This document shows positions 29,367 through 43,600 of a stretch of 64,000 nucleotides of DNA, piece after piece. Numbering within the stretch: the stretch's first letter is position 1; the number at the start of each line of letters is the position of its first letter. The translations under genes were made by a program, and so were the position numbers. The DNA comes from Rhabditophanes sp. KR3021 (Eukaryota; Nematoda; Chromadorea; Rhabditida; Alloionematidae). Under the pieces are notes generated by a model. It ran no database searches and was not told where the DNA came from. It saw only the letters and a program-made list of their open reading frames with translations. The stretch is from positions 2,418,001-2,482,000 of the forward strand of contig CAUJLY010000003.1 in assembly GCA_963281155.1 (NCBI GenBank), in the 5' to 3' direction.

Positions 29367-30059
29367 TTACTTTGATCCAAAAGCATCAGGCATTCTTTCA
29401 ATTGTGTAGCGATAATTGGAAATATACATGATTGGAACACCCGGAATTTTTCTGATTCTATTCTTTAAGTCTTTATCACACGTTGCAACAATATAACATT
29501 TGTGTTGATTAATTCTATTGACGATACAGTCATCAGCATAAATTCCTTTGTGGTTGCATTTGAGTCTTTTGACACGAGTATCCTTTAAGATCTTTAAAGC
29601 AACCTTAAACCGGTTTCCACTTTTTTCTAATTCTCCAAAAACGCAATCCGTAACGTAAGGGATAACTTTAGCATAAAGACAATCCATAAAGCCTTTCATC
29701 ATCTCAATTTTGTTCTTTACTGTGAAATTGATGAAATTGGTATCAATAATTACGTGAAACGGTGGCCCGAGTTGAGTATTGTAGCGTAAAAACATAGCAC
29801 TAGAAGTTGCTTGCTGTTCAACTACTTTAACGACAGTTTCATCTTCCTTTTTATCCTTCACAACACGCTTTTCCTCTTTACTGAAATATTAAATCAACAG
29901 TAAAGAATTATTAACGTTTCTATTGAAACTTACATTCTAGTATCACTTGGCTTGATTCTTTTGACTAAATTCTTAGCAAATTTTGCAGTTGACTTGTAAC
30001 GTGCCTAGTTTAAATATTGAGAATTAATATTTTTGAATATTTAATTATTTACTTACCAT
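29367..30059 (-). CDS. FCF1: rRNA-processing endonuclease FCF1/UTP24
   Basis: Three exons (30057-30059, 29934-30004, 29367-29880) give 195 residues; human FCF1 has 198. The basic N-terminus (ARYKSTAKFAKNLVKRIKPS) leads to the PIN nuclease domain with family signatures FLRYNTQLGPPFHVIIDTNF, DCLYAKVIPYVTDCVFGELE, ADDCIVNRINQHKCYIVATC, and the C-terminal IRKIPGVPIMYISNYRY. The conserved acidic residues in DTNF, E(L)EK, YADDC and CDKD form the metal site. FCF1/UTP24 is the nucleolar PIN nuclease of the SSU processome that cleaves pre-rRNA at the 5' end of 18S. Unusually, the first coding exon is the ATG alone, immediately followed by GTAAGT. HBS1 starts 175 bp away on the other strand. Confidence 0.95.
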
Positions 30060-30234
30060 TTTTGCTGCTACACCTTTTCTTCAATTTAAATGTAGATATG
30101 CTATTCTCCATCTGTATGTTTGAAAGACGAATGCAATCGTTGTGGGAAATAGTGACTTCTCCAAAGTTGTTTAGACTTGTTAGTATTCAGACTTGAATAG
30201 AAAACAAAATATATTTAGATAATAAAAGATCGCG
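30060..30234. promoter_or_regulatory. Divergent promoter of FCF1 and HBS1
   Basis: Only 175 bp separate the start codon of FCF1 (minus) from that of HBS1 (plus), so both promoters and 5' UTRs must lie here. No TATA box or known factor site can be assigned with confidence. The shared promoter is inferred from geometry. Confidence 0.6.
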
Positions 30235-31989
30235 ATGGCTAATTATACAAAATACGCTCTCGAAGATTATGATGGTATGTTTGTGTGATCGATGGCTTGA
30301 TCAGCTGATATTTATTTTTAGATTATGATGAAGATGATGATTATTCGGATCAAGATACTCCAGTAATTGCTGCCAAAACGGTTAATAAGCCAGTTCAAAA
30401 AGCTCCGGTTAAGACACCGGCTAATATGGACGTTCTTAATTCAAAATTAGGAAAGACCAAAATTCATGATGTTGCTCAACAAAAAGTTGTCATTACCGAA
30501 GATCCTGGTGTAGCTAGAAAACGACATGACTCGGAAAGTCATGCCGCAGATCTTAACCAACTTTTTATAAATCGTAAAAAGGAAATGCTGAAGTGTAAAA
30601 TTAAGAAGGAAACGAAAAGTCGACCAAAAAGCGAGAAAGATATAATTAATATTGTTATCGCTGGAGATGTTGATTCTGGGAAAAGTACCACAATGGGTCA
30701 TTTGCTTTATTTAAGTGGAAAGGTCGACGAAAGGACTCATAAGAAAAATTTGGCTGAAGCAACAAATAAAGGAAAAGCTTCTTTTGCTTTTGCCTGGCTG
30801 CTTGATGCGAATGAGGAGGAACGTGATAGAGGAGTAACTATGGGAGTTGGGAAAGCTTCCTTTGATACACAGAATAAAAGAGTTATCATATTGGACGCTC
30901 CTGGACATAAAGATTTTATTCCAAATATGATTTCTGGAGCGGCTCAGGGTGATGCAGCTATTTTGGTGTTGAATTCGACTATTGGGGAATTTGAAAAAGG
31001 AATTAGTATTGGAGGACAAACTACCGAGCATTCTTATTTGTTGGCAAATTTAGGAATTAAGCATTTAATTGTTGCTGCCAACAAATTAGACACTGTTAAC
31101 TGGTCTAAGGAAAGATTCAACGATGTTTCCGAAATGCTAATGGATTCATTGAAAGAATCCAATATTTCCTTCACATCAGTAACTTTTATTCCTATTAGTG
31201 GACTTAAGGTAAGATGTATTTCAAATTTAATATTTATGTATTTCAAAATTAATATTTTCTATTTAGGGCATAAATTTACATTCGAAAGCTCCTAACAATC
31301 ATCCACTTAGAAAATGGTATAATGGAGATTGTATTTTTGAAGCAATTGACAAAATTAGGAATCCTGAAAGCCATAAATCAAACAAATTACGCGTTGTCAT
31401 ATCAAGTATTATCGGAGTAACTGATAAATCCATCACAGCTTCATGTAAAATCATTTCGGGTCATTTAGAAGCCGGAATGCAAGTTTATATAATCCCAAGT
31501 ATTCACCCTTGTAAAATTAAATGCGTTGATTCTGATGAATTTTTATCAGGATCCGGAACATATTATGCGGGCGATCAAGTAGTGGCAACAATAGTTGGCA
31601 AACTTGATGAAATACAAATGTCAGCTGGGTTATCTTTATGTTCGGGAGGAGAAGATGCCCTAGTACCAGTTTCAAAGTTTGTAGCGAAAATTGTGTTATC
31701 AGGTGTCAAAATTCCAATTATTTCTGGTGTTAAGGTAGAGATATTTTCCCATTCTCTATGGGCACCATGTACAATCAAAAAGTTATATGCTACGATGGAA
31801 CCAAATAGTTACATTGTTAAAGCAAAAAGTCCTAGACTCCTTCGTCCACATGATAGCGCTCTTGTTGAAATCGAAACAGAATTTCCTGTCAATCTGGAAC
31901 CATTCAAACTGTGTGAGGCTTTTGGCCGTTTTACTTTGCGGCACAATGGAGAGACAATTGGTTCTGGAATTGTCGAACTAACAGACTAA
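30235..31989 (+). CDS. HBS1: Ribosome-rescue GTPase HBS1
   Basis: Three exons (30235-30274, 30322-31208, 31267-31989) join in phase to 549 residues. The acidic start (YALEDYDDYDEDDD) resembles the HBS1-specific N-terminus, which binds ribosomes. A translation-factor GTPase domain follows, with P-loop GDVDSGKST (about 128-136), the switch region ERDRGVTMGVG, DAPGHKDFIPNM and NKLD. The two beta-barrel domains come next, ending in the eEF1A/eRF3-type tail LCEAFGRFTLRHNGETIGSG. HBS1 with Pelota/Dom34 splits stalled 80S ribosomes in no-go and non-functional 18S rRNA decay in the cytoplasm. HBS1 is preferred over eEF1A or eRF3 because of the EDYDDYDE start, the GVTMGV switch sequence and the divergence from eEF1A. 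AATAAA follows at 32035. Confidence 0.92.
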
Positions 31990-32034
31990 TTAGTTTTACC
32001 ATTGTAATATTGTATCTTATATACTTGTTTTATT

Positions 32035-32040
32035 AATAAA
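32035..32040 (+). terminator. Poly(A) signal of HBS1
   Basis: AATAAA 46 bp after the HBS1 stop codon, with a T-rich stretch just upstream of it. Confidence 0.55.
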
Positions 32041-32447
32041 CATATTGCGTGTTTAGCACAACTTTATTTTCTTTGATCAAACATAATAGGTAAAGTACAA
32101 AAAAGTCGCCTTACTTTTTGTGCATTTTCATGTGTCCAAAACCAATCGTTAGCTGCAACAGTTCATTTAAATGATGTAAGTATCCATACTTTTATTATGT
32201 CAACGGTTGATGACAAAGCTTGTTGCTTGACTCATTTAACGTTTCCATTTATTTATTATATTTAAATATCCCCACCAAAGATCCTCCTATTACTTTGCCT
32301 TTAATTTATTCAGTTTGCATATTTTGCTTATACCAGAACACTACTATACGAGATATCGTTTGCATCATCCACTTTAAAACACTTTTTTAATTTTGCCTTT
32401 AATTGGTGTATGCTTTTACAGTTGTAAAGTAATTCTCGAGAGTGAAT
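32041..32447. other. Spacer between HBS1 and the PH-like gene
   Basis: About 400 bp of AT-rich DNA with no coding frame. It would contain the promoter of the gene starting at 32448. Confidence 0.55.
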
Positions 32448-33486
32448 ATGGGGAATGATAAATACAAAGTAAGTGACGCCGTTTTAATTAACTTTTACTG
32501 ATGCATTTTAGAAAATTGCTCTTCCTTTATGTTCGGAGTGGCGTTTTGATCCACAAACACTAATCTATGGAACTATTTCCGTAACAATTGGAAAAACCAC
32601 TTTAATTAAACCTACTGCGAAAGACCGATTTGTAGTTATCAATAGTGGTCAACAATTATTACTATATTCAGGAAAATGTGATGGATATGTTGTTGATTTG
32701 AACAGTGTAGTCAAAGTAAGGGAAAAACTTAATACAAAAATGGATAAAGCTATGAGAGTTTCAACATTTAAAAATAGCTTTATTATCAAAACAGATGGCT
32801 TTAATGGTGCAGGGACCGTAACTCTTCATTTAACAGAACAAGAGGACTTAGAATCATGGAGAGATAATTTGAGGAAAACAATCGGACCGACAAAATTTTT
32901 AAATTACGATATGTTTGAATCCAGTTTTGCTTGTAATTCTTTATTGGTCAAGTCTGGTAAGTCAATAAGTGAAATAGTTGGACAATATAGTTTATTTGCA
33001 GCTACAACTCCGATGTTTTCCAGCATAGCTAGTCAATCACTTTCGCATGTCCCACGCAAAAATTCGACCATTTCAGGGTTTTTAAAGAAAAGGTTAACAT
33101 TTAAAAGGAAATCTCAAACTTCTACGGGCGATATTTCTATATATGATTATTCCATGGATTTCTGCACATCTAGAGATTTAAATTTATCTGATGAGGTGTT
33201 TGGAAATACAGGAGACTTAACACTTAACAAATATGAGTCTGGGTATGAAAAATTGCACATTGCAGATGGAAGAATGTCAAGAGATTCGGGTATTTCCACC
33301 ATTAATTCACAGGAAAACATTAGTGAAATTAAGCCAATGTACGACGAAGTTTATGATTACGGTCTAATGGGTGCACAAGTTGCTTTTAAACTTTCTAAAT
33401 TAAAGGGTAACAAATTACCGCCATTTACCAATGAAAAATTACTCGTATTCCTCCAGAAGAAGGTCGATTATGTAAATAACTTTTAA
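32448..33486 (+). CDS. PH-like domain protein, unknown function
   Basis: Two exons (32448-32468 and 32512-33486) give 331 residues; the first exon encodes only seven residues (MGNDKYK). Residues about 18-150 look like a pleckstrin-homology-type fold: beta-strand segments (ISVTIGKTTLIKP, RFVVINSGQQLLLY, SFIIKTDGFNG, VTLHL) end in a helix with the characteristic Trp, EDLESWRDNLRKTI. The C-terminal half is Ser/Thr-rich with short Tyr-containing acidic motifs (IYDYSMD, YDEVYDYG) that could be phosphorylated and recruit SH2 or PTB proteins, and a basic patch KKRLTFKRK. A PH domain plus tyrosine motifs suggests a membrane-signalling adaptor, but this is inference and no family is recognised. AATAAA lies at 33564. 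Confidence 0.65.
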
Positions 33487-33818
33487 CATGTATTATGTAT
33501 ATGTATTATTTATGTGTGATTGCTTTAAAAATATGTCTTTTGATATATTGCATAAGATCTTAGAATAAACATTGGGTCTAAACTTTGGCTTCTTCATTCA
33601 TTTATGAAAATAGACGTGACATGATAATTGCCACTAATTTAGTCATTAGATAACATAGTTTGTCATAGTCATCGTGTATCTTTATTCAAATTTTGATTCC
33701 TCTAATTGGAATAAATATACACCATTACGCAGATACTGTCATTTGCGAGTAGAGGTGATAATATGATTTTGGCGAATGGTAATAGAATGCAAGATCGTAT
33801 TTATCGTAAAGAGTTCTT
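33487..33818. other. 3' flank of the PH-like gene
   Basis: About 330 bp with AATAAA at 33564-33569. Nothing else is recognisable before the PTP-like fragment. Confidence 0.5.
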
Positions 33819-34091
33819 GAAAATGGAAAACCAAAGTGTGCCCGATACTGGCCAGAAAAGGAAAAAGCTCAAATGGATCTTGGGATCATTCATATCAAGA
33901 ATCTAAAGTGCGAACAAACTGATGCTGCCTTTTCTGTTTCGAAACTCCAAGTTGTGCATGATCTTGCCAATATCGATACTTCCGTGCAAATTATTGACTG
34001 GTTGGAAAGGCCTGTCAAGCACGTTCCCAAGATTCAAGATCTCTCCTTCGTCTTACCACCAAACTTTGAACTTACAAAGGTGCATTTATAA
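33819..34091 (+). pseudogene. Decayed protein tyrosine phosphatase domain fragment
   Basis: A frame of about 90 codons reads ENGKPKCARYWPEKEKAQMD and then IIHIKNLKCEQTD ... LQVVHDLANIDT ... IIDWLERPVKHVP. The KCxRYWPE block is a hallmark of classical PTP domains (it follows the N/R-rich turn), and the IxWLxxPxxxVP segment resembles the WPDxGVP loop region. The conserved WPD Asp and the HCSAG nucleotide are absent and stops lie on both sides. Nematodes have a large, expanded PTP family, which would supply such copies. Confidence 0.4.
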
Positions 34092-34262
34092 CAGTAAGCA
34101 CCAGCAGTACTAATGGAATTTTATGTGAACATTTGTTATACTTTATTTGGTATTATAATAAAATCATTGGTTTAATATGTTTTTAATAATTATTTGTATA
34201 AAAAATACGATAAGTTAATAAATTATTAGGCCAATTCGTAAAAATACATAAAAGAACCAGTT

Positions 34263-35000
34263 TATTGAACAGATATTAATATTTGGTTTTGCCTCTAGCT
34301 ATCTTTTTGTTGCAAAAGATCTATGGCACAAAGCATTCTCATGCATAAAAACGCATTCATCCGTCTCAAACAAATGCAAATTCTGCTTAATTTTTGTCAC
34401 AACAATTTCTGATATCTGCCACCATTTATCCTTGTTGATGTCATTGCCAAATCTGATTTAATCTACCAAAAAAAGCAAGTCCGAACCATCAAAGAGTCCT
34501 CTTTATTTTCCTTCCTGAGCATTAGAAATTTAGCTTTTTTTAAATCATGCGATTCATAATTAAATCCGTCTGGGCCATCAAGATTAATTTCTCTCATCAG
34601 ACCATAAAACATGTTCCATTGGTTAGTCCATGGCAAAACCTTATCTAACTTTGCTAGTTTCTGATTTTAATTGTTCCTGCGCTTGGATATTTGGAACGGC
34701 TTTTGATAACTCTCCTAATTGCTTTCGAGGACACTGTAGTGTCAACAAGACGTATAATTTGGGTTGGTCTAATGGAAGCCATTACTGGCAAAAGACCAAA
34801 TTCTTTTGGCGGTTAATTCTGCTAACACTTTGGGTCTCGCTGTAGATTTTTTGTCTCATAACTCAGTTGATCATCAAAAGTTTTAACAATCTTTATTGTT
34901 ATCTTTAATTTCCTTCCGATTTCACTGATAGTGAGGTTTTTGCTTTTAATACCAAGACCTACTCTTTCTCCTGCTCTGAGAGTTTTTCATCTTTTGGCAT
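34263..35000 (-). mobile_element. Degenerate Tc1/Tc3-like (IS630-Tc1-mariner) transposase
   Basis: Read on the minus strand from an ATG at 35000, the translation shows the order of a Tc1-type transposase but shifts frame and meets stops repeatedly. The N-terminal helix-turn-helix resembles Tc3/Tc1 (MPKDEKLSEQEK, then LTISEIGRKLKITIKIVK). The signature around the second catalytic Asp is visible as REINLDGPDGFNYESHDLKK (family form FNLDGPDG..YYWHD). The downstream block ECVFMHENALCHRSFATKR corresponds to FQQDNAPxHxS. The third acidic residue and the terminal inverted repeats could not be identified by eye. The copy is dead and old. Confidence 0.65.
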
Positions 35001-35368
35001 GATTAATAATTAAATCAGAAAGTTGCTTGTTTGACATTCAATTTAAACTAGCAATACTTGTTTTTGTTTGTATCCTTTTGGAAAAAGGTTCTTTTAGATA
35101 ATTCCAATGCAACAAATTTGTTTGATTTAAATGTGAAATAATCTTGGAGAATGAATATCACAGTGTTTTAAAATTCGGATAAAACATTACATTTTAAATG
35201 ATCTTTCAAAACAATTGTGTATTTTACTCCAAAAATAAAAGTTATGTTCAAAACAAATTCATATTCAAATAAAAGTATCCAATTAATTACGGCGCGGTCT
35301 GATCATCACTTTCAAACACTCATTAACATACTACTATATAATTATTATTTTTAGATATTTCTTGAACG
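35001..35368. other. Spacer before the helical-protein gene
   Basis: About 370 bp of AT-rich sequence between the transposon remnant and the next start codon. It may contain the element's left flank and the promoter of the 35369 gene. No terminal inverted repeat was recognised. Confidence 0.45.
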
Positions 35369-37059
35369 ATGGATGCGGACAACCCTAATTTTAGTGCTCT
35401 AGCACCTTTGTTAACTGCCTTAAAAAGCAATGCTTCTTATTTTCCTTCCCATTATTGGGACCCAGTGTTTGATTCAAATACGGACAATATACAATATTTT
35501 TCACCACTTTTCGGTTTAGTATCTGAATATTTGTTAGGAAATCAGCATTACTTAAATAAGGCAAAGTATGTTAAATCTCTAACATTTAAGTTCACAACTC
35601 ATTTGGAGAAGCAAAGTGAAAAATATATACTCTCAAATAAATTACTGAGTCTGTTGTATATTTACGTTAAATACGAATCTGCCCATTTGAAGAAAGACAC
35701 GATTAAACTATTTATTAAGCTATTGGGTGCTACATGTGAAGAAAGTACGGATATAGTGGAGGTTGAAAATGACTTCCAAACAGAAGTGTCAAAGGAATTG
35801 CGGCGTAATTCAATTAATATGGCAAATGTTGCTCAATATTTTCGTTCTCCTCTGCCAAGAGATGAAGCCGTTTGTCTCAATTTGTTTGAAAACGTACCTG
35901 ATGATCTTTTCAAAAATATATGGTTTGAATGTATCAAAAAATATGACCCTACTTTGATATCAATGAGAGTTATAGGAATTACTAAGCAAATTGCTGCTCA
36001 TTTCATGATTCCAAAAATACCTATAAGCTATTATGAAAATCTGCTACTATATTACATTGATAATGTGAGTCTCGCTAGTGAAAGGTTTGAACTACTTTGC
36101 ATGGATGCTGATTTCATGAAAGGACTATCAAAAATTGCTGTCGAACCAACATACCAAGAAGTGTGTACTTATTTAATTGGTAATTTTAAAATAATTTCAA
36201 GGAATCTATCAAGCATTACCTTGCCTCATTACGAAAGAGTAATTAAAAAGTTGATAGATGAGCAATCAGGAGAAGCTCACATCACATATTCAACAACCCT
36301 GCACGACGACAAATGGGTGTATCACGAAATTTCCAAGCTTTACGATCTTTGCATTTGTGCAAACATGACATTACTTTCGAAATCAATCACATTACTGAGT
36401 ACACAAGTCATTAAACATCCCAATTCAATCGGAAAACAACTATATTTGCTGTCTGTTACAGCTTCTGAGTGTTTTTGCTTGCCCACCAAAAAATTGAAGG
36501 AACCTTGTTTTAAAGAAGTACTGACATTTATCCTTGAATTGGTTCTGGGGACAGAGAAACTTCCAAGTGCGGACTCGTCAAAAAGAATCACATCCGTTCT
36601 GCGCCCATACTTTGAATTTTTTTCGGTAAATTTAATGACTTGTTAGTAAAGTAAATTTATGGGTTTTAGATTATAAGAAAGTTGAGCCCGTACTGGAGTG
36701 ATGTAGTCATAAGAGTGATCAAGTGTTTGTCTTTATTGAAAAAAGTTAATAAAGACGCTTTGAAAAAGTTTGCATCAGAGTATTGGACTGGGTTCAGAGT
36801 TTTGTCTGATTTCAATCCTGGTCCGTGGATTAATGATTTAATGGAGAGAGATATTGTTGAAGTTAGATCAAGAAACCAAGCATCCAGTGCGTCAATTCAA
36901 AACAATTTTGAATCAGCCATCATCAATTCATTGTATGCTCCCAAAATGGCGTTTGATGTAAGCGCATACCAACCAATATCAACTACTGTTTATAATGACG
37001 AAGTCCGTAATGGATTAGCAGTTGAACTAGCAGAAGAACTACTGGAAGCTTGGAAGTGA
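35369..37059 (+). CDS. Unrecognised 548-residue helical-repeat-like protein
   Basis: Two exons (35369-36625, 36670-37059) with a 44 nt intron in phase 0. The sequence has no signal peptide or membrane segment. It is almost entirely predicted-helix-like, with regularly spaced Leu, Ile and Phe and alternating amphipathic stretches (LLSLLYIYVKYESAHLKKD, YYENLLLYYIDNVSLASERF, GKQLYLLSVTASECFCLP), suggesting an ARM/HEAT-type solenoid. The C-terminus contains FNPGPWINDLMERDI and ends NGLAVELAEELLEAWK. The long uninterrupted frame and normal composition show a real, constrained gene. It could be a divergent scaffold such as a TTI2-like protein, but I cannot support a specific assignment. Confidence 0.7.
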
Positions 37060-39553
<2,494 letters not shown>

Positions 39554-40613
39554 ACATATAAAATTATGGCTAGCTATTTGTTGATATTTTTAAATATTGA
39601 TTCATTTTGTATATCTATTTTTGTTGTAAATTTTGCTTATACATGTTTTTAAGTTTGATAAAAATCTTAAGGGTACACAATATTTAAAGACATTTCATGA
39701 TTTTTTACTCACATCTTGTAATATATTTATTAAATATGTTAAGTAAACATTTGTACATCTTATAAAGTAATCTTTTTATCTGAGAACAATTTTATAACTA
39801 CTATTTTGATCAATCACTGTCAACCACCAAGCAATTTATCATTTCATTGATAAGGTATATGAACAAGATCAAGAGATAAGAAAGTTATTAACATAATTTT
39901 ATTAGATTACAACGTGTTTAATTATAAATTTGTGGAGATAGTTAAAGAAGCTTGATCTTAGTAGTATTAATAATCGTTTGTTTGACTGTTTATTTGGATA
40001 GGTAAGAATGTCTTTTGGTAAGGAAATTAGCTTGACAAGGAGATAGGTAAGAACGTCATCAGAAGAAGTGATTTATGAGGTATATACTATAATTAATGGA
40101 GTGTAGACGCATTTATTAATGTTCTTGATCAATGACCTTCTTGGATTCGACAAGCAAAATAATCGTTAGATGTTAATCAAGGAACATGTCGTTTTTTGAA
40201 AATTCAAAAGAACTTTTTAAAATGACTCCTTTTAAGCCGATTTAAATTTTTGATTGTTGATAAAATAATCTCATTAACAATCTCCCAATTAAATTTACTC
40301 TTTTATTATACTAAAACATAAAACGATCTTCTCACACATTAAAAGATACAATAATTAATTTAAAAAGAAATGGGTGAATGGTTACACCAGTAATTTGAAA
40401 TAAAATTATATAAATACATAGTAGTTTGGAATCACAATTTATAATGGAATGAATGCCATGAATGTAATGAGTGAAATATTCAAAGGCCAATTTCTGATGT
40501 ACAAATACCTTCGAAAATAAAGGATAACAAAAAATAATTAGGATGCTTAACTATTGCATTGCTTGTTTTTTATTATTTATAGTGTTATTAATGGTTGTTA
40601 ATGGGTTTATTAA
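39554..40613. other. Spacer between convergent nhx and nhr-23
   Basis: About 1 kb of AT-rich DNA forming the 3' flanks of two convergent genes. No coding frame, RNA structure or repeat of note. Confidence 0.55.
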
Positions 40614-43600
40614 TTACGTGTCAGCCATAAATAATTCTCTATACAAGTCGGGAATTCCTTCATCCCCATGTATGCTTTGATATCTGTTGTAGAGAGTTTT
40701 ATGGTTGAGTGACAAATCAGATAACTGAGTTATGATGTGAGTTAAGGCATCGATCGTGGCTTTTCCGTGATGGCCGTGGTTACTATATTTAAAGTCAAAC
40801 TGGGAAATTAAATAAGCTTGGATTTGTGAGACTAGGCTTCGTGAACCCATGCATTCTTCTAGCAAAACCCAGGTCGCGAATAACGCTAGTTCATCGTGAT
40901 TCAAACTGTATTGAGACAAGTTGTGAACGGCTTCGTGAATTTTGGTTAGAAATTCTAATTCATCAGGATTGGTTGTCGAAAAGGCATTGTCGGTGAATGA
41001 AACATTGTCAATAGTTATCGAGTTAGTGTGGACATCATAATATTGAGAAACGACGATAACTACCAGCAAAAAGGTTTGTTTCTTCATAATTTTGATCTGT
41101 TCATCTTGATGAATTAGTGAAAAGGGCTCTAGTGCCTTGGCAAATTCGATTATCAATTGAATAATTTTGGTAACTTCATGGGTAAACTTTTTCCATCCCT
41201 GAACTTGGTTCTAAAAAGAATTTAAAATTATTTGAGATTAAAAGAACACATTTTTTGATAAATTGAATGACCTTCGAATGAAATAAAAATGTATAATGGC
41301 TATTGTGTTGTGACATTGGGTTTGTATCTATCTCCATCTATTTCCATCTATTCCCTTTAAGTTGGCAAAATAAATATGATAAGCAAATAATTACCTTATT
41401 GGAATATTATTACTATCACATCAATAATGCCCCCTCTCATTAAAATCAGACAAAGAAAGGTTTACTTATAAATGTTTTTAAATTTGTTTATGATTGCTAC
41501 CGATTTGATTATCATCTACCTACTGCACACACCATCAATAACAACAATAATTACATCTCGATGAATGTCCATTCAACGTGCGTGTATACATGTATAGAAG
41601 AGGAGATGTCTCTTCAGAAGTGCCCCAAGGTCATCAGGTAAATGCCCTTAGTCAGTTGGAATTAGAATACATGTACATAAATTGGTGTCAGACGGTGCCT
41701 GCCGCGTATCTGAAATTTATGTTTTAGTTAAGCTGCTAGAACATAAAAAGTTTCCAGTAATTCTTATCATCTACGACAATTAAATAGAAGTGCGCATAAT
41801 AATAATTTAAAATAGACAAATAGATAGATAGACGAATGCAAAAAAGAGACAAAATTGCCATTCGGGAATCAATAGACATTTGGATGATTAACTTTTATGT
41901 GTTGTACTTTTTTGTACATTTATTTAACTTACAAATCCCCTGTAATGCGATTCTGTGATAACGTCAATGATTACATCACTTCTCATTCTATTAGCCTCAA
42001 TTACATTGGCAAAGGCACTATTAAAAGCATTTGAAATATTATTAATTGTTTTTTGATCAAAGGTCATGGAATTAAAAGAATTTGAAATTGTAGATGCCAT
42101 GTGATAGTTGGGAGTATCTGGATAACCACCATTAGATGTTGGAACTGACCCCTGTTGTGCCACGAAAATAAATTCAGAGGATCCTTGAGAAGCAGGGTAA
42201 CTAACTGGGGCAGCAGCCATATTATGGTGGCCGTAATTAAGTGAAATCGAATTGTCAACAGCTCCCCCAGTTGTCACATAGTGAGAATTTACAGTGGCTG
42301 TTGTTACCGGGCCAGAACCCACTGGTGCATTTCCATACACTTCGTATTGTGGCACTCCATTTCCGTTATTAATATTATGAGAAGAAACTGATGCTGAAGA
42401 CATGTGGTGGTTGTACATTATATTGTGAGGTACGTGGTGATGAGGAATATTTTGTATATTTTGAATGTTTTGACCGTTACTATTGTTTGTGGGGGAGTAT
42501 TCAGGGTATGTAGTTTGATAAGGAGAAATCCTCGGAATGCCAATAACTTCGTTCATTTGTTTGTGCATACGAACCTAAAATAAAACGATTAACTAATGTA
42601 ATTAAAGCTATTAATAAAAAGGTAGATAAACAAAAAAACAAAAAGAAAGACATGCGAACCTCATCCTCCACCTTCTCTCGTTGTTTTTTAGACATTCTGC
42701 CAAATTTGACGGCATCTCTCGACATCCCCAAGTCCAAGCATTTTCTTAGACGACAGAACTGACAACGGTTCCGATTGACTCTGTCTACAGTGCAATTTTT
42801 CTGTCTTGGGCATTGATATGTAACGACGGAGGATTGGGATCTTCGAAAAAAACCCTATAATTAGGATTAATTATTTGTTTGATTAAATTGATAGGTAGCT
42901 ACAATGGCTATAAACAGATAAGCTTAGGATCGTAAAAGTTGCGTGTTGTTATTACGCAATTCTGACGCGATTAAACTAAAGCACTGCACAGTGTGGGAGA
43001 AGATGTTCTTCAATACTACGGTATTAATTTGAGAGGGAATTATGCAATGGAATGTGTGTTTATGTGTTGGTTAGTTGGCTGTTTTGGCCAAAAGTAGGTA
43101 TTTGGATTTTATAAACCAAATTGATTGTTTCTTTAAACGTACTTTACAACCTTCACATGTAATGACTCCATAATGTACTCCTGAAAATGATGTTAACTGT
43201 TAAATATTTGATTATAAGTTACCTGAGCTTTTATCACCGCAAACTTTACAAGGAATCACCTCAATCTGTGCTGAAACTAAACCATTAAAACGTGACAAAG
43301 CTTGTTTTGAACTGAATACAAGGTCCCCCTCAAGCCATTAAATTAACCCCATCATGCAAACAAAAATAACCTCAAGATGCAAACAAAATAAATAATAATA
43401 AACTGGTCTAATTGGCAAAGGGTAAAAACAAAAGGAACAATAATTTACGTTCTCCATCTTCTGTTGTAGAAGGTATTTCTTCACTTTTAATAACAATATT
43501 GGTGACTAGATGTTCGGTCTTAATAGGGTTATTATCAGAGATAAGTGCCTCAGATGATGTATTTATTTGAAATTGAGTAGAAGACCCATGATAATTTTCA

